This document shows, one piece after another, positions 16,705-28,447 of a stretch of 64,000 bases of DNA (within the stretch, counting starts at the first letter, position 1; each line of letters starts with the position of its first letter). The stretch is from RPQJ01 sp963754535 (GTDB taxonomy: Bacteria; Pseudomonadota; Gammaproteobacteria; Steroidobacterales; Steroidobacteraceae). Under the pieces are notes generated by a model. It made no database searches and was not told the DNA's origin. It saw nothing but the letters and a program-made list of their open reading frames with translations. Made by a program: the position numbers and the translations under genes. Where the stretch lies: contig CAVWGG010000032.1 of assembly GCA_963754535.1 (NCBI GenBank), forward strand, positions 53,841 to 117,840, in the 5' to 3' direction.

Positions 16705-17229
16705 TTACTTCTTTTTTGGCGCGAGCATCATGACCATCTGCCGGCCTTCCATCAGCGGATGCTGCTCGACCACCGCCACTCCGGCGAGGTCTTGCTGCAA
16801 ACGCATCAGCATCTGCCGACCGAGGTCCGTGTGCGCCATTTCGCGGCCACGGAAACGCAATGTCACCTTGGCCTTGTCCCCTTCCTCGAAAAAGCGAATC
16901 AGATTCCTGAGCTTGATCTGATAGTCGCCTTCGTCGGTTCCAGGGCGAAACTTCACTTCCTTGATCTGTATCTGTTTCTGCTTCTTCTTCGCGATCGCGG
17001 CTTTCTTGTTCGTCTCGAACTGGAACTTGCCGAAATCGATGATCCGGCATACCGGCGGTTCCGCCATCGGCGAAACTTCGATGAGATCGAGCTCTTGCGC
17101 GGCGGCCATTTCGAGCGCCTCGAAGCGTGTCATCACCCCGACTTGTTCTCCGTCCGCGCCAATGACGCGAAGTTGCGGGGCCGTGATCTCGTGGTTGCGC
17201 CGGATGCGCTTGGTCGTTGGAGCAGTGAT
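16705..17229 (-). CDS. infC: Translation initiation factor IF-3, non-AUG start
   Basis: IF-3 binds the 30S subunit and rejects wrong initiation codons. The frame contains the N domain (RRNHEITAPQLRVIGADG), the linker LIEVSPMAEPPVCRIIDFGK and the C domain (VKFRPGTDEGDYQIKLRNL, FRGREMAHTDLGRQ). No ATG/GTG/TTG lies at the conserved N-terminus. The ATC at 17229 has AGAGGA 8 nt upstream and gives 174 residues; an ATT at 17238, overlapping the thrS TGA, abuts the same purine tract. The first ATG (17136) would remove about 30 conserved residues. AUU/AUC starts are known for infC and underlie its autoregulation. Confidence 0.93.
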   Translation of the reverse strand: MTAPTTKRIRRNHEITAPQLRVIGADGEQVGVMTRFEALEMAAAQELDLIEVSPMAEPPVCRIIDFGKFQFETNKKAAIAKKKQKQIQIKEVKFRPGTDEGDYQIKLRNLIRFFEEGDKAKVTLRFRGREMAHTDLGRQMLMRLQQDLAGVAVVEQHPLMEGRQMVMMLAPKKK

Positions 17230-17233
17230 GCGA

Positions 17234-19165
17234 TCAATCCTCTAAAGCTAAAACAGTACGGCCGCGACTCACGACTTCGTCGGCAAGCTTCGAGGCGAGG
17301 GTTTCCAGTCCCATCGACCCGAGGTCCTTGCCGCTGCGCGTGCGCACGGCCAACGAATTTGACCCTGACTCGCGGTCGCCCGCGACCAGCAGGTACGGGA
17401 CCCGCTGCAAGGTGTGTTCGCGGATTTTAAAGCCGACTTTCTCATTTCGCAAATCCATTTCGACCCGAAGCCCCTGATTTTTCAGGAATTCGGTCGCTTT
17501 GCGCACGTAATCAGCCTGCCCGTCCGTAATATTCATGACCACGGCCTGCACCGGGGCGAGCCAGGTCGGGAACTTTCCGGCGTGGTTTTCGATGAGAATC
17601 CCGAGGAAACGCTCCATGGAGCCCAGGATGGCCCGGTGGAGCATGACCGGCCGGTGCACGGCACCGTCCTCACCCACGTACTCGGCGCCCAGGCGCTCCG
17701 GCAGCACGAAATCGACCTGCAGGGTGCCGCATTGCCAGTCCCGGCCAATGGCGTCCCGCAGCACGAATTCGAGCTTGGGGCCGTAGAAGGCGCCCTCCCC
17801 CGGATTCAGCGTGTATTCGAGGCCCGCGGTTTCGACGGCCGCCTTGAGGGCCGCCTCGGCCTTATCCCAGGTGGCGTCGCTGCCCGCGCGCTTGGCCGGG
17901 CGGTCCGAGAACTTGACGTGCACTTCCTCGAAGCCGAAATCCTTGTACACGCTCATGAGCAGGTCGCAGAACGCGACTGTCTCGGCGTTGATCTGGTCTT
18001 CGGTGCAGAAGATGTGCGCGTCGTCCTGGGTGAACGCGCGCACCCGCATCAGGCCGTGCAGCGAACCCGAGGGCTCGTTGCGGTGGCACGAGCCGAACTC
18101 CGCGATGCGCAGCGGCAGGTCGCGGTAGGACTTGATGCCCTGGCGATAGATGAGCACGTGACCCGGGCAGTTCATCGGCTTGACCGCGAGGATCCGATCC
18201 TCGGATTCGGCGATGAACATGTTGGGCCGATAATTTTCCCAGTGGCCCGACTTTTCCCACAGCACGCGATCGAGCAGCTGCGGCGTCTTGACCTCGACGT
18301 AGCCAGCGTGCTCGAGCCGGTTGCGCATGTAGGTTTCGACGGTGCGCCAGAGCGTGTGACCTTTCGGATGCCAGAACACGCTGCCCACCGCCTCTTCCTG
18401 CGTGTGGAACAGGCCGAGCTCGCGCCCGACGCGACGATGATCGCGCTTCTCGGCTTCCTCGAGGCGGGTGAGGTACGCCTTCAGCGCCTTCTCGTCCGCC
18501 CATGCGGTGCCGTAGATGCGCTGGAGCATCTCGTTCTTGGAGTCGCCGCGCCAGTAGGCGCCGGCAACTTTCATGAGCTTGAACGCACCGAGCTTGCCCG
18601 TGCTGGGCACGTGCGGGCCGCGGCACAGGTCGAACCAGTCGCCCTGCCCGTACAGGCTGATGTCTTCGTTCGCGGGGATGCTCGCGATGATCTCGGCCTT
18701 GTAGTGCTCGCCGAGTTGCTTGAACGTCTCGACCGCCTGGTCGCGCGGCATGAGCTTGCGCTCGACCTTGAGGTCGGCCTTGGCGAGCTCGTGCATCTTC
18801 GCTTCGAATTTCGCGAGGTCTTCCGGCGTGAAGGGCCGGCTGAAGGCAAAGTCGTAGTAGAAGCCGTCCTCGATCACGGGACCGATGGTGACCTGGGCTT
18901 CCGGGTAGACGGCCTGCACGGCCTGGGCGAGCAGGTGCGCCGTGGAGTGCCGGATGATTTCGAGCCCGTCCGCGTCCTTGCCGGTAACGATCGAGACCGT
19001 TGCGTCGCGATCGATGACGTGCGAGGTGTCCACGAGCTTGCCGTCGACACGGCCGGCGAGCGCCGCCTTGGCGAGTCCCGCACCGATGCTCGCGGCAAGG
19101 CCTGCCACGGTCACGGGTTGTTCGAAACTGCGTTGGCTGCCGTCAGGCAGTGTGATGACCGGCAT
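17234..19165 (-). CDS. thrS: Threonine-tRNA ligase
   Basis: About 643 residues from the ATG that begins MPVITLPDGSQRSF, the usual TGS-domain start. A TTG six codons upstream is less likely. TGS, then the editing domain (HSTAHLLAQAVQAV with zinc-like His pair), the class II catalytic core with the zinc Cys in MNCPGH, DAHIFC and the His in MLHRAILGSMERF, and the anticodon-binding domain at the C-terminus. The TGA overlaps the region of the infC start. It is the first protein gene downstream of tRNA-Val. Confidence 0.97.
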   Translation of the reverse strand: MPVITLPDGSQRSFEQPVTVAGLAASIGAGLAKAALAGRVDGKLVDTSHVIDRDATVSIVTGKDADGLEIIRHSTAHLLAQAVQAVYPEAQVTIGPVIEDGFYYDFAFSRPFTPEDLAKFEAKMHELAKADLKVERKLMPRDQAVETFKQLGEHYKAEIIASIPANEDISLYGQGDWFDLCRGPHVPSTGKLGAFKLMKVAGAYWRGDSKNEMLQRIYGTAWADEKALKAYLTRLEEAEKRDHRRVGRELGLFHTQEEAVGSVFWHPKGHTLWRTVETYMRNRLEHAGYVEVKTPQLLDRVLWEKSGHWENYRPNMFIAESEDRILAVKPMNCPGHVLIYRQGIKSYRDLPLRIAEFGSCHRNEPSGSLHGLMRVRAFTQDDAHIFCTEDQINAETVAFCDLLMSVYKDFGFEEVHVKFSDRPAKRAGSDATWDKAEAALKAAVETAGLEYTLNPGEGAFYGPKLEFVLRDAIGRDWQCGTLQVDFVLPERLGAEYVGEDGAVHRPVMLHRAILGSMERFLGILIENHAGKFPTWLAPVQAVVMNITDGQADYVRKATEFLKNQGLRVEMDLRNEKVGFKIREHTLQRVPYLLVAGDRESGSNSLAVRTRSGKDLGSMGLETLASKLADEVVSRGRTVLALED

Positions 19166-19212
19166 CGTCTTTGGTCCCGTCAAGATTCACGATGACCCAG
19201 GTGCCGGGATCG

Positions 19213-19287
19213 TGGTGGGCGCACGTGGGATCGAACCACGGACCCCTACCATGTCAAGGTAGTGCTCTACCGCTGAGCTATGCGCCC
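19213..19287 (-). tRNA. tRNA-Val (anticodon GAC)
   Basis: A 75-nt cloverleaf on the minus strand. The acceptor GGGCGCA pairs with TGCGCCC, CCA is encoded, and the T arm contains GGTTCGATCCC. The anticodon stem CTACC/GGTAG encloses loop TTGACAT with anticodon GAC. It lies 47 nt upstream of thrS and may share its transcript. Confidence 0.95.
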
Positions 19288-19309
19288 TCAAACGAGCCGC
19301 GAAGGATAC

Positions 19310-19420
19310 AGGAAGAAAGGGGTTAGGGGATAGGGGTTAGGGGATAGTCGGAGGAGGCTTCTGCAACATCAGGTTCAGCCACACCTCCGACTAACCCCTA
19401 ACCCCCATCCCCTAACCCCT
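19310..19420. repeat. GGGGTTA-heptad inverted-repeat element, copy 2
   Basis: The left arm has GGGGTTA/GGGGATA heptads ending in GTCGGAGG (to 19354). A 29-nt centre is followed by CCTCCGAC (from 19384) and complementary TAACCCC/ATCCCC heptads to 19420. Arms pair almost perfectly. The heptads and the GTCGGA/TCCGAC core match copy 1 at 7811-7953 but the centre is different and shorter. It lies between uvrB and tRNA-Val and touches the uvrB stop. Confidence 0.85.
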
Positions 19421-19424
19421 CCCC

Positions 19425-23111
<3,687 letters not shown>

Positions 23112-23142
23112 CCGTGTGTGCCGCCGATCGGTGTCTTCTGCC

Positions 23143-23171
23143 TTGGGGGGACCGCCAGATTAGCCTAAAAT
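23143..23171 (+). promoter_or_regulatory. Candidate sigma70-type promoter of the aminotransferase gene
   Basis: TTGGGG (23143-23148) and TAAAAT (23166-23171) are 17 nt apart, upstream of the GTG start at 23205. The divergent uvrB gene starts 32 nt on the other side. Confidence 0.5.
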
Positions 23172-23204
23172 GCGCCGTCCTTTTTACCCCCCGGAACTCC
23201 CCCA

Positions 23205-24392
23205 GTGCCTGTCCAACTCGCCGAGCGCGTCAAGCGCGTCAAGCCGTCCCCGACCGTCGCCCTCACGGGCCGCGTGGCCAAACTCAAAGCCGAGGGGCAC
23301 GACATCATCGGGCTGGGTATCGGCGAGCCGGACTTCGACACCCCGACGCACATCGCGGACGCGGGCGTGGACGCCATCCGCAACGGCTTCACGCGCTACA
23401 CGGCCGTCGAAGGCATTCCGGAGCTGAAGGACGCGATCATCGCGAAGTTCAAGCGCGACAACGGCATCGCCTACACGCGCCCGCAGATCCTGGCCTCGAC
23501 CGGCGCCAAACAGACGATCTACAACCTGTTCATGGCGGTGATCGATCCGGGTGACGAAGTCGTGATTCCGGCGCCGTACTGGGTCTCGTACCCGGACATG
23601 GCTCTGCTCGCCGACGGCGTGCCGGTCATGCCGTATGCCGGCCCGGACCAGGGCTACAAGATCACGGCCGCGCAGCTCGAAGCCGCCATCACGCCGCAGA
23701 CCCGCGTGTTCATGCTCAACAGCCCGAGCAACCCGACGGGCGCGGCGTATACCCGGGCCGAACTCGAGGCGATCGGAGCGGTGCTGCGCAAACACCCGCG
23801 CGTGATTATCGCCACCGACGACATGTACGAGCACATCTACTGGGCGCCGGAACCGTTCTGCAGCTTCCTGACCGCCTGCCCCGACCTCTACGACCGCACG
23901 GTCACGATCAACGGCGTGTCGAAGAGCTACGCGATGACGGGCTGGCGCATCGGCTACTGCGGCGGCCCCGTCGAGATCGTGACTGCGATGTCGACGATCC
24001 AGAGCCAGAGCACCTCGAATCCAAGCTCGATCGCGCAGAAGGCGGCCGCCGCGGCGCTGAACGGCGACCAGGCCTGCGTCGGCGAGATGAACAAGCACTT
24101 CAAGGCGCGGCACGATTACTTCAATGCCGGCCTCAATGCCCTGCCCGGCTTCAAGGTCCTGCCGGCCGCGGGCACCTTCTACGCCTGGTGCGACGTCAGC
24201 GAAGCCATCCACATGCGCGGGCTGGCCGACGACAATGCGTTCGCCGAATTCCTGCTCGAAAAGGCCGGCGTGGCTGGCGTGCCGGGCTCGGGCTTCGGCG
24301 CACCGGGGCACATCCGCTTCTCGTTCGCGGTGAGCATGCAGACGCTGGAACAGGCCCTGGCCCGCATGGGCAAGGCGCTCGCCGGCGCCTGA
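23205..24392 (+). CDS. Pyridoxal phosphate-dependent aspartate aminotransferase (class I)
   Basis: This 395-residue enzyme transfers the amino group of aspartate (or a related amino acid) to 2-oxoglutarate. It has the fold-type I signature: IIGLGIGEPDFDTP, YTAVEGIPELKDAI, NSPSNPTGAAYTR and the PLP-binding Lys in NGVSKSYAMTGWRIGY; the C-terminal Arg contact is in GHIRFSFA. The subgroup is the Igamma type common in Gram-negatives. The start is GTG at 23205. It is monocistronic, ended by a strong hairpin at 24420. Confidence 0.92.
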   Translation: MPVQLAERVKRVKPSPTVALTGRVAKLKAEGHDIIGLGIGEPDFDTPTHIADAGVDAIRNGFTRYTAVEGIPELKDAIIAKFKRDNGIAYTRPQILASTGAKQTIYNLFMAVIDPGDEVVIPAPYWVSYPDMALLADGVPVMPYAGPDQGYKITAAQLEAAITPQTRVFMLNSPSNPTGAAYTRAELEAIGAVLRKHPRVIIATDDMYEHIYWAPEPFCSFLTACPDLYDRTVTINGVSKSYAMTGWRIGYCGGPVEIVTAMSTIQSQSTSNPSSIAQKAAAAALNGDQACVGEMNKHFKARHDYFNAGLNALPGFKVLPAAGTFYAWCDVSEAIHMRGLADDNAFAEFLLEKAGVAGVPGSGFGAPGHIRFSFAVSMQTLEQALARMGKALAGA

Positions 24393-24419
24393 CTTGAGAA
24401 ACAGCTTGCCTTGACTAAC

Positions 24420-24452
24420 AGAGTCGCCAATCGCAAAATTGGCGGCTCTTTC
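24420..24452 (+). terminator. Rho-independent terminator of the aminotransferase gene
   Basis: AGAGTCGCCAAT pairs with ATTGGCGGCTCT around CGCAAA, followed by TTTC, 28 nt after the stop codon and just before tRNA-Asn. Confidence 0.85.
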
Positions 24453-24460
24453 GAGACCGT

Positions 24461-24535
24461 TCCGACATAGCTCAGCGGTAGAGCAGCTGACTGTTAATCA
24501 GCGGGTCCCTGGTTCGAATCCAGGTGTCGGAGCCA
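24461..24535 (+). tRNA. tRNA-Asn (anticodon GTT)
   Basis: A 75-nt cloverleaf. The acceptor TCCGACA pairs with TGTCGGA, then G and encoded CCA; the T arm contains GGTTCGAATCC. The anticodon stem GCTGA/TCAGC encloses loop CTGTTAA with anticodon GTT. Confidence 0.95.
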
Positions 24536-24544
24536 TTTCAATAC

Positions 24545-25516
24545 TTGTCCGCCCCACCGCATTTTCCTGCACACAGTAGAGCGGCCGTATTAGTTGCCGG
24601 CGCCCTGGCCGTGCTCCTCGTCGTTCTGTTCGGTCGACTCCCGGGCGAAGGCCGCTGGGTCTCGGACCTCAGCAACGCCGCGCACGGGCCGGCATTCGCA
24701 CTCGTGACGCTGGTGGTCTTTGCGCTCCTGCGCCATTCGTCGGCGCCAAGGATCTCGATCTTCGGCGAGTACTCGGCCGCGATCCTGATCGCGATTCTCC
24801 TCGGCGGCCTGATCGAACTGCTGCAGCACTTCACGGGCCGCGACGCCGAGCTGATCGATCTCCGGACCGATACCCTCGGTACGCTGGCAGTGGCTGGAGG
24901 CCTCCTGGCGTTCGATCGCAGGATACCGGCGACACGTCGACGCATCGGATGCCTGGTGGCGGTCGGCGCCTCCGTACTGATGCTGGCGCCATTGGCTGTG
25001 ACGGCTACGGCCTACGTGAAGCGCCACCTCGACTTCCCCACCCTGGTCGATTTCCGGTTGCCCCTTGCAACCAGCTTTCTCCACGCTGGCACGTGGGTGA
25101 CTATGGAAAGGTCTGAGCTGCCGCGTGAGCTTCAGTCCCCCGAGCGAGATTCAGTCGGGGTGCGCGCGCACCTGACGGAGAAGACGGGCTGGGTCGTGGT
25201 GCTGTCGGAGCCGGTGGCTGATTGGCGAGGCTATACGCACCTCAACCTCGATCTCGCCAACCCGACCGACGCGCCGCTCGCGCTGCGACTGCGGGTCTTC
25301 GACCAACCCCATGGACGCAGTCGCCATACGGGTTATCGGGGTTCCGTGGAGATCGCGGCGCATTCACGCGCGATCCACTCCGTCGCCCTGGCGGCACTGG
25401 TCTCCGGATCGGGCGAGGCGCAGGTCGACACTTCGCGTATACAATCCGTCGTGATTGCACGTGCACGCGCGAATCGCGCGCGCGAGCTCTACCTGGTGCG
25501 CATCTGGCTCGACTGA
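24545..25516 (+). CDS. VanZ-family membrane protein with C-terminal extension
   Basis: About 323 residues. The N-terminal half has four or five hydrophobic segments and the VanZ-like pattern SNAAHGPAFALVTLVVFALL, then LIELLQHFTGRDAELIDLRTDTLGTLAV. After another membrane segment (about residues 135-155) comes a soluble domain of 170 or so residues (WVTMERSELPRELQ, DWRGYTHLNLDLANPTDAPLALRLRVFD) that resembles a galactose-binding-like beta-sandwich. The open frame starts inside tRNA-Asn at 24524, so I use the first possible start after it, a TTG at 24545; a later GTG is also possible. Function unknown. Confidence 0.75.
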   Translation: MSAPPHFPAHSRAAVLVAGALAVLLVVLFGRLPGEGRWVSDLSNAAHGPAFALVTLVVFALLRHSSAPRISIFGEYSAAILIAILLGGLIELLQHFTGRDAELIDLRTDTLGTLAVAGGLLAFDRRIPATRRRIGCLVAVGASVLMLAPLAVTATAYVKRHLDFPTLVDFRLPLATSFLHAGTWVTMERSELPRELQSPERDSVGVRAHLTEKTGWVVVLSEPVADWRGYTHLNLDLANPTDAPLALRLRVFDQPHGRSRHTGYRGSVEIAAHSRAIHSVALAALVSGSGEAQVDTSRIQSVVIARARANRARELYLVRIWLD

Positions 25517-25658
25517 TCACCCAGAATGGTGCTGCAACGATTGCAAGGCGTGCCGGAGCCCGCTACAGCCAAATGTGATGCGGTTCACGGAACGGTCCCC
25601 TAGGAGTTCCGTACGCTCACTCATGGGAATCTACCTGCGACCTCCGATTGTCTAAACT

Positions 25659-27476
25659 ATGCATTTCAGGAACACCAACCCCGCCATGAGCGCAACAATG
25701 TCTCGTCATTTTCCTGCTTACAGTCATCCAGCGATTGGACGGCTCGATATGCGCGCCCGTGCGGGGCAGCTGACCGCCTGGCTGTCTGCGCTAGTGCTGC
25801 TGGTGGCAGCGTTCTTCGCTGGCCCCGCGAGCGCCGCCGTCGACCTGCGCGTCGAATCGCGCCCCATCAGCGACCCGATCCAGGCCTACGTGACTGTCAC
25901 CGATGCGGCTGGCAATCCAGTGGGTGGGCTCACGGCCGGCAACTTCACGCTCACCCTGGACGGCAATCCACTCACGATCCAGCCGTCGGACTTTTCCCTG
26001 CCACCGTCCGCGAATCCGGCCAAGAACGTTTCGATCGTGTTCGCCATGGACTACAGCCCAAGCACAACGGGTGACCCGCGTGCTGCCATGGAAGGTGCGG
26101 TCGTCGACTTCATCAACTCCATGAGCCCGGGTGACTACGCGGCCATCGTCAAGTTCAACGGCACCAATCCGGCCGGGGCCTCGGTCGTGCAGCCGTTCAC
26201 GCAGATCGGTGCGGTTGGCGGTAAAGACAGCCTGGTCAATGCGGCGATGCTTCCCTACACGGGCAGCTATACCACCGTGTTCGACGGCATCAACGTTGCG
26301 CTCGACCATTTCCTGTCGCCTCCGGCCGGTGTCACGCTCCCGGACGGGCCCAGGGCGGTGGTCGTGATCAGCGACGGCAACGACAATGCTTCGATCAACA
26401 CGCAGAGTTTCGTCATCGACAAGGCCAGCAGCCTCGGCATTCCTCTGTTCACCATCGGCGTTGGCACGCCCGGCACGACCGGCAGCAACGTGATGAATGC
26501 CCTCGCGGCCCGGACTGGCGCGAACTACATCTCGGCGCCGACCCAAGCCGAGGTGACCAACGCGTACGTAACGATTTCCAGCCGGCTCGACAACGGGTAC
26601 CTGCTGAGTTTCGTGTCGTCCATCACCGACTGCAATCAGCACACGCTGTCGGTCACGGTCACCGGCCAAGGCACGACCGAAACCAAGTTCACGCGCTGTG
26701 ACGCCACGACCGGCCCGACGACCGTGCCGAACGTCGTGAATCAGACGCAGTCGGCAGCGAGCACGGCGATCACGGGCGCAGGGCTGGTCGTAGGAACGGT
26801 TACGCAACGGTCGAGCGCCACGGTGCCTGCGGGTAGCGTGAGCAGCCAGAATCCGGTGGCGGGAGTGGGCGTAGCCGCGGGCTCGGCAGTGAACCTGGTG
26901 GTGTCCACGGGCCCGACGCCGACGCCGGGGCCGGTCTCGGTAACGGTGCCGAACGTGGTGAACCAGACGCAGGCGGCAGCGACCACGGCGATCACGGGCG
27001 CAGGGCTTGTGCTGGGTACGGTCTCGCAACGCTCGAGCACCACGGTGCCTGCGGGCAGCGTGATCAGCCAGAACCCGGCGGCAGGAGCGAGCGCGGTGGC
27101 TAATTCAGCGGTCGCGCTGGTGGTGTCGACTGGCCCGGTAGCGGTACCGAACGTCGTGAATCAGACGCAGGCGGCGGCAACCACAGCGATCACTGGCGCA
27201 GGGCTGGCGGTCGGTACGGTCTCACAGCAGACGGATGCCACGGTGCCCTCGGGCAGCGTGATCAGTCAGAACCCGAGTGCGGGGACGAGCGTAGCGGCCG
27301 GTTCGGCGGTCGCACTGGTGGTGTCCACTGGCCCGGCGTCGACACCCACGCCGACACCTACGCCTACGCCTACGCCTGCAAAGAAGAGCGGCGGCGGTAG
27401 CATGGGCCTCGGGAGCCTGGCGCTCGGATTGGTTGCGCTGGCGGCCAGGCGGCGCAGGCGGACCTCCGTCGACTAA
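25659..27476 (+). CDS. Secreted VWA protein with three PASTA repeats and GlyGly-CTERM-like tail
   Basis: The 605-residue protein has a signal peptide after a long N-region (LSALVLLVAAFFAGPASA). A beta-sandwich-like segment precedes a von Willebrand A domain with the MIDAS motif DYSPS and VVVISDGNDN. Three PASTA repeats follow (each with VPNVVNQTQ and ITGAGL), then a Thr-Pro linker. The C-terminus GGGSMGLGSLALGLVALAARRRRR is a Gly-rich motif, a hydrophobic helix and an Arg cluster, the layout of GlyGly-CTERM sorting signals. Such tails are cut by rhombosortase; none is in the window. The first ATG is used; ATGs at residues 10, 14 and 31 are alternatives. The role is probably surface adhesion or glycan binding. 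Confidence 0.85.
   Translation: MHFRNTNPAMSATMSRHFPAYSHPAIGRLDMRARAGQLTAWLSALVLLVAAFFAGPASAAVDLRVESRPISDPIQAYVTVTDAAGNPVGGLTAGNFTLTLDGNPLTIQPSDFSLPPSANPAKNVSIVFAMDYSPSTTGDPRAAMEGAVVDFINSMSPGDYAAIVKFNGTNPAGASVVQPFTQIGAVGGKDSLVNAAMLPYTGSYTTVFDGINVALDHFLSPPAGVTLPDGPRAVVVISDGNDNASINTQSFVIDKASSLGIPLFTIGVGTPGTTGSNVMNALAARTGANYISAPTQAEVTNAYVTISSRLDNGYLLSFVSSITDCNQHTLSVTVTGQGTTETKFTRCDATTGPTTVPNVVNQTQSAASTAITGAGLVVGTVTQRSSATVPAGSVSSQNPVAGVGVAAGSAVNLVVSTGPTPTPGPVSVTVPNVVNQTQAAATTAITGAGLVLGTVSQRSSTTVPAGSVISQNPAAGASAVANSAVALVVSTGPVAVPNVVNQTQAAATTAITGAGLAVGTVSQQTDATVPSGSVISQNPSAGTSVAAGSAVALVVSTGPASTPTPTPTPTPTPAKKSGGGSMGLGSLALGLVALAARRRRRTSVD
26724..27336 (+). repeat. Three tandem PASTA-coding repeats
   Basis: Units start at about 26724, 26946 and 27144, each close to 195-200 nt and highly alike at the DNA level, implying recent duplication. 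They encode PASTA domains of about 65 residues. Unit 1 and 2 are separated by a short Thr-Pro spacer. A TP-coding microsatellite follows at 27343-27380. Confidence 0.85.
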
Positions 27477-27487
27477 AGCCTTGATCC

Positions 27488-27525
27488 GCGGCCGTCGCAT
27501 CTCCGATCTGTGATGCGACGGCCGC
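27488..27525 (+). terminator. Strong hairpin after the VWA/PASTA gene
   Basis: GCGGCCGTCGCATC pairs perfectly with GATGCGACGGCCGC around a 10-nt loop, 12 nt after the stop codon. There is no T-run after it, so termination may be factor-assisted. Confidence 0.7.
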
Positions 27526-27762
27526 GCCTTCGCGCGCTCGCGGGGGCAGTCCGTTGTCACAACGTACCGGTGAGGCCTGTGGTCACAAGCATCGCCCCGA
27601 CTCTGCAGGGCGTTTCTTGGTCGCCCGACACGTCGAACATCGGGTAGCGCCGCGCTGCTTCGCACAGCCGGCCACCATCCCGCACCGGACGTCGCAGGTC
27701 CTGAATCCGGCCGGTTCGACGACACACTCATTCGCCGGTGGGTCGCCACTTAGCGGGCCATG

Positions 27763-28344
27763 TCACAGCTCTATATGACCGCAGCGTGGTCGGCAGGCGC
27801 GGGACAGGCGACAGCAGCCGGATTCCGCCGAGGCCCGCCGACCGTTGACGGCACTGCGCCACTGCGCGATCGGCATCGAGCCCGAGTTGACGGCAGTTTC
27901 ACGCCCGGGTGACCGGATCGCTTCCACGGCCGCCACATCGACCGGCAGCGGGTCGAAGGTGACTAACCCGAAGCTCAAAGTCGGATCGTTGAAGTTCACT
28001 CCGATGGCTACCCGCTCAGGCGGAAGGTCCACACCAAAGCCGGCGAGCTCGTCGACCGCAATCGTGAAATCGCCGGTCGGCAACATCTGGCCGCGCAGGT
28101 CAATCGTTACCGACCCCAGCAGGGTGCCGACCGGGCCACCGTTGGGATTGTCGAACCGCCGAAATTCGATGACGCCCAGGCTCCCCGGCTGAGGCGTTTC
28201 GGAACAACCGGATGGAGGTTCCAAGGTTCGAGTAAAGACCGGCAACGCTCCTGCGCGAGGCCCGCCGTCGCGGTGCAAATCGCCAGGCACGCGGGTATGG
28301 ATTTCCAACCATTCGCAGTAATCCCTAGCGCTGGTTGGACTCAC
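27763..28344 (-). CDS. Doubtful hypothetical protein, possibly a gene remnant
   Basis: The middle of this frame (GVIEFRRFDNPNGGPVGTLL to AQWRSAVNGRR) has the codon bias of local genes and looks like a secreted beta-rich domain. Both ends look non-coding: the start GTG follows a terminator directly, no signal peptide is present, and the last 30 residues are Arg/Cys-rich. I do not recognise a domain. It may be a decayed exported protein or one broken by a frameshift. The surrounding 27.53-28.35 kb contains nothing else I can support. Confidence 0.35.
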   Translation of the reverse strand: MSPTSARDYCEWLEIHTRVPGDLHRDGGPRAGALPVFTRTLEPPSGCSETPQPGSLGVIEFRRFDNPNGGPVGTLLGSVTIDLRGQMLPTGDFTIAVDELAGFGVDLPPERVAIGVNFNDPTLSFGLVTFDPLPVDVAAVEAIRSPGRETAVNSGSMPIAQWRSAVNGRRASAESGCCRLSRACRPRCGHIEL

Positions 28345-28352
28345 TCAAACGA

Positions 28353-28382
28353 AAATGCCCGCAACTTGCGTTGCGGGCATTC
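28353..28382 (-). terminator. Rho-independent terminator of the CBM/Ig-like protein gene
   Basis: AATGCCCGCAAC pairs with GTTGCGGGCATT around TTGC. On the minus strand it is followed by TTTTCGTTT, about 65 nt past the stop at 28448. Confidence 0.85.
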
Positions 28383-28447
28383 TCGTCGTCAAGCCTTCGG
28401 ACTGAAAAAGTCTTTACACAGCCTGAGTCACAAACGACTGGACCGGA

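Noticed and set aside
26724..27336. Repeats as a CRISPR array
   Set aside because: The repeat units are about 200 nt, coding, and without spacers; they encode PASTA domains. No CRISPR array or cas gene is seen in the window.
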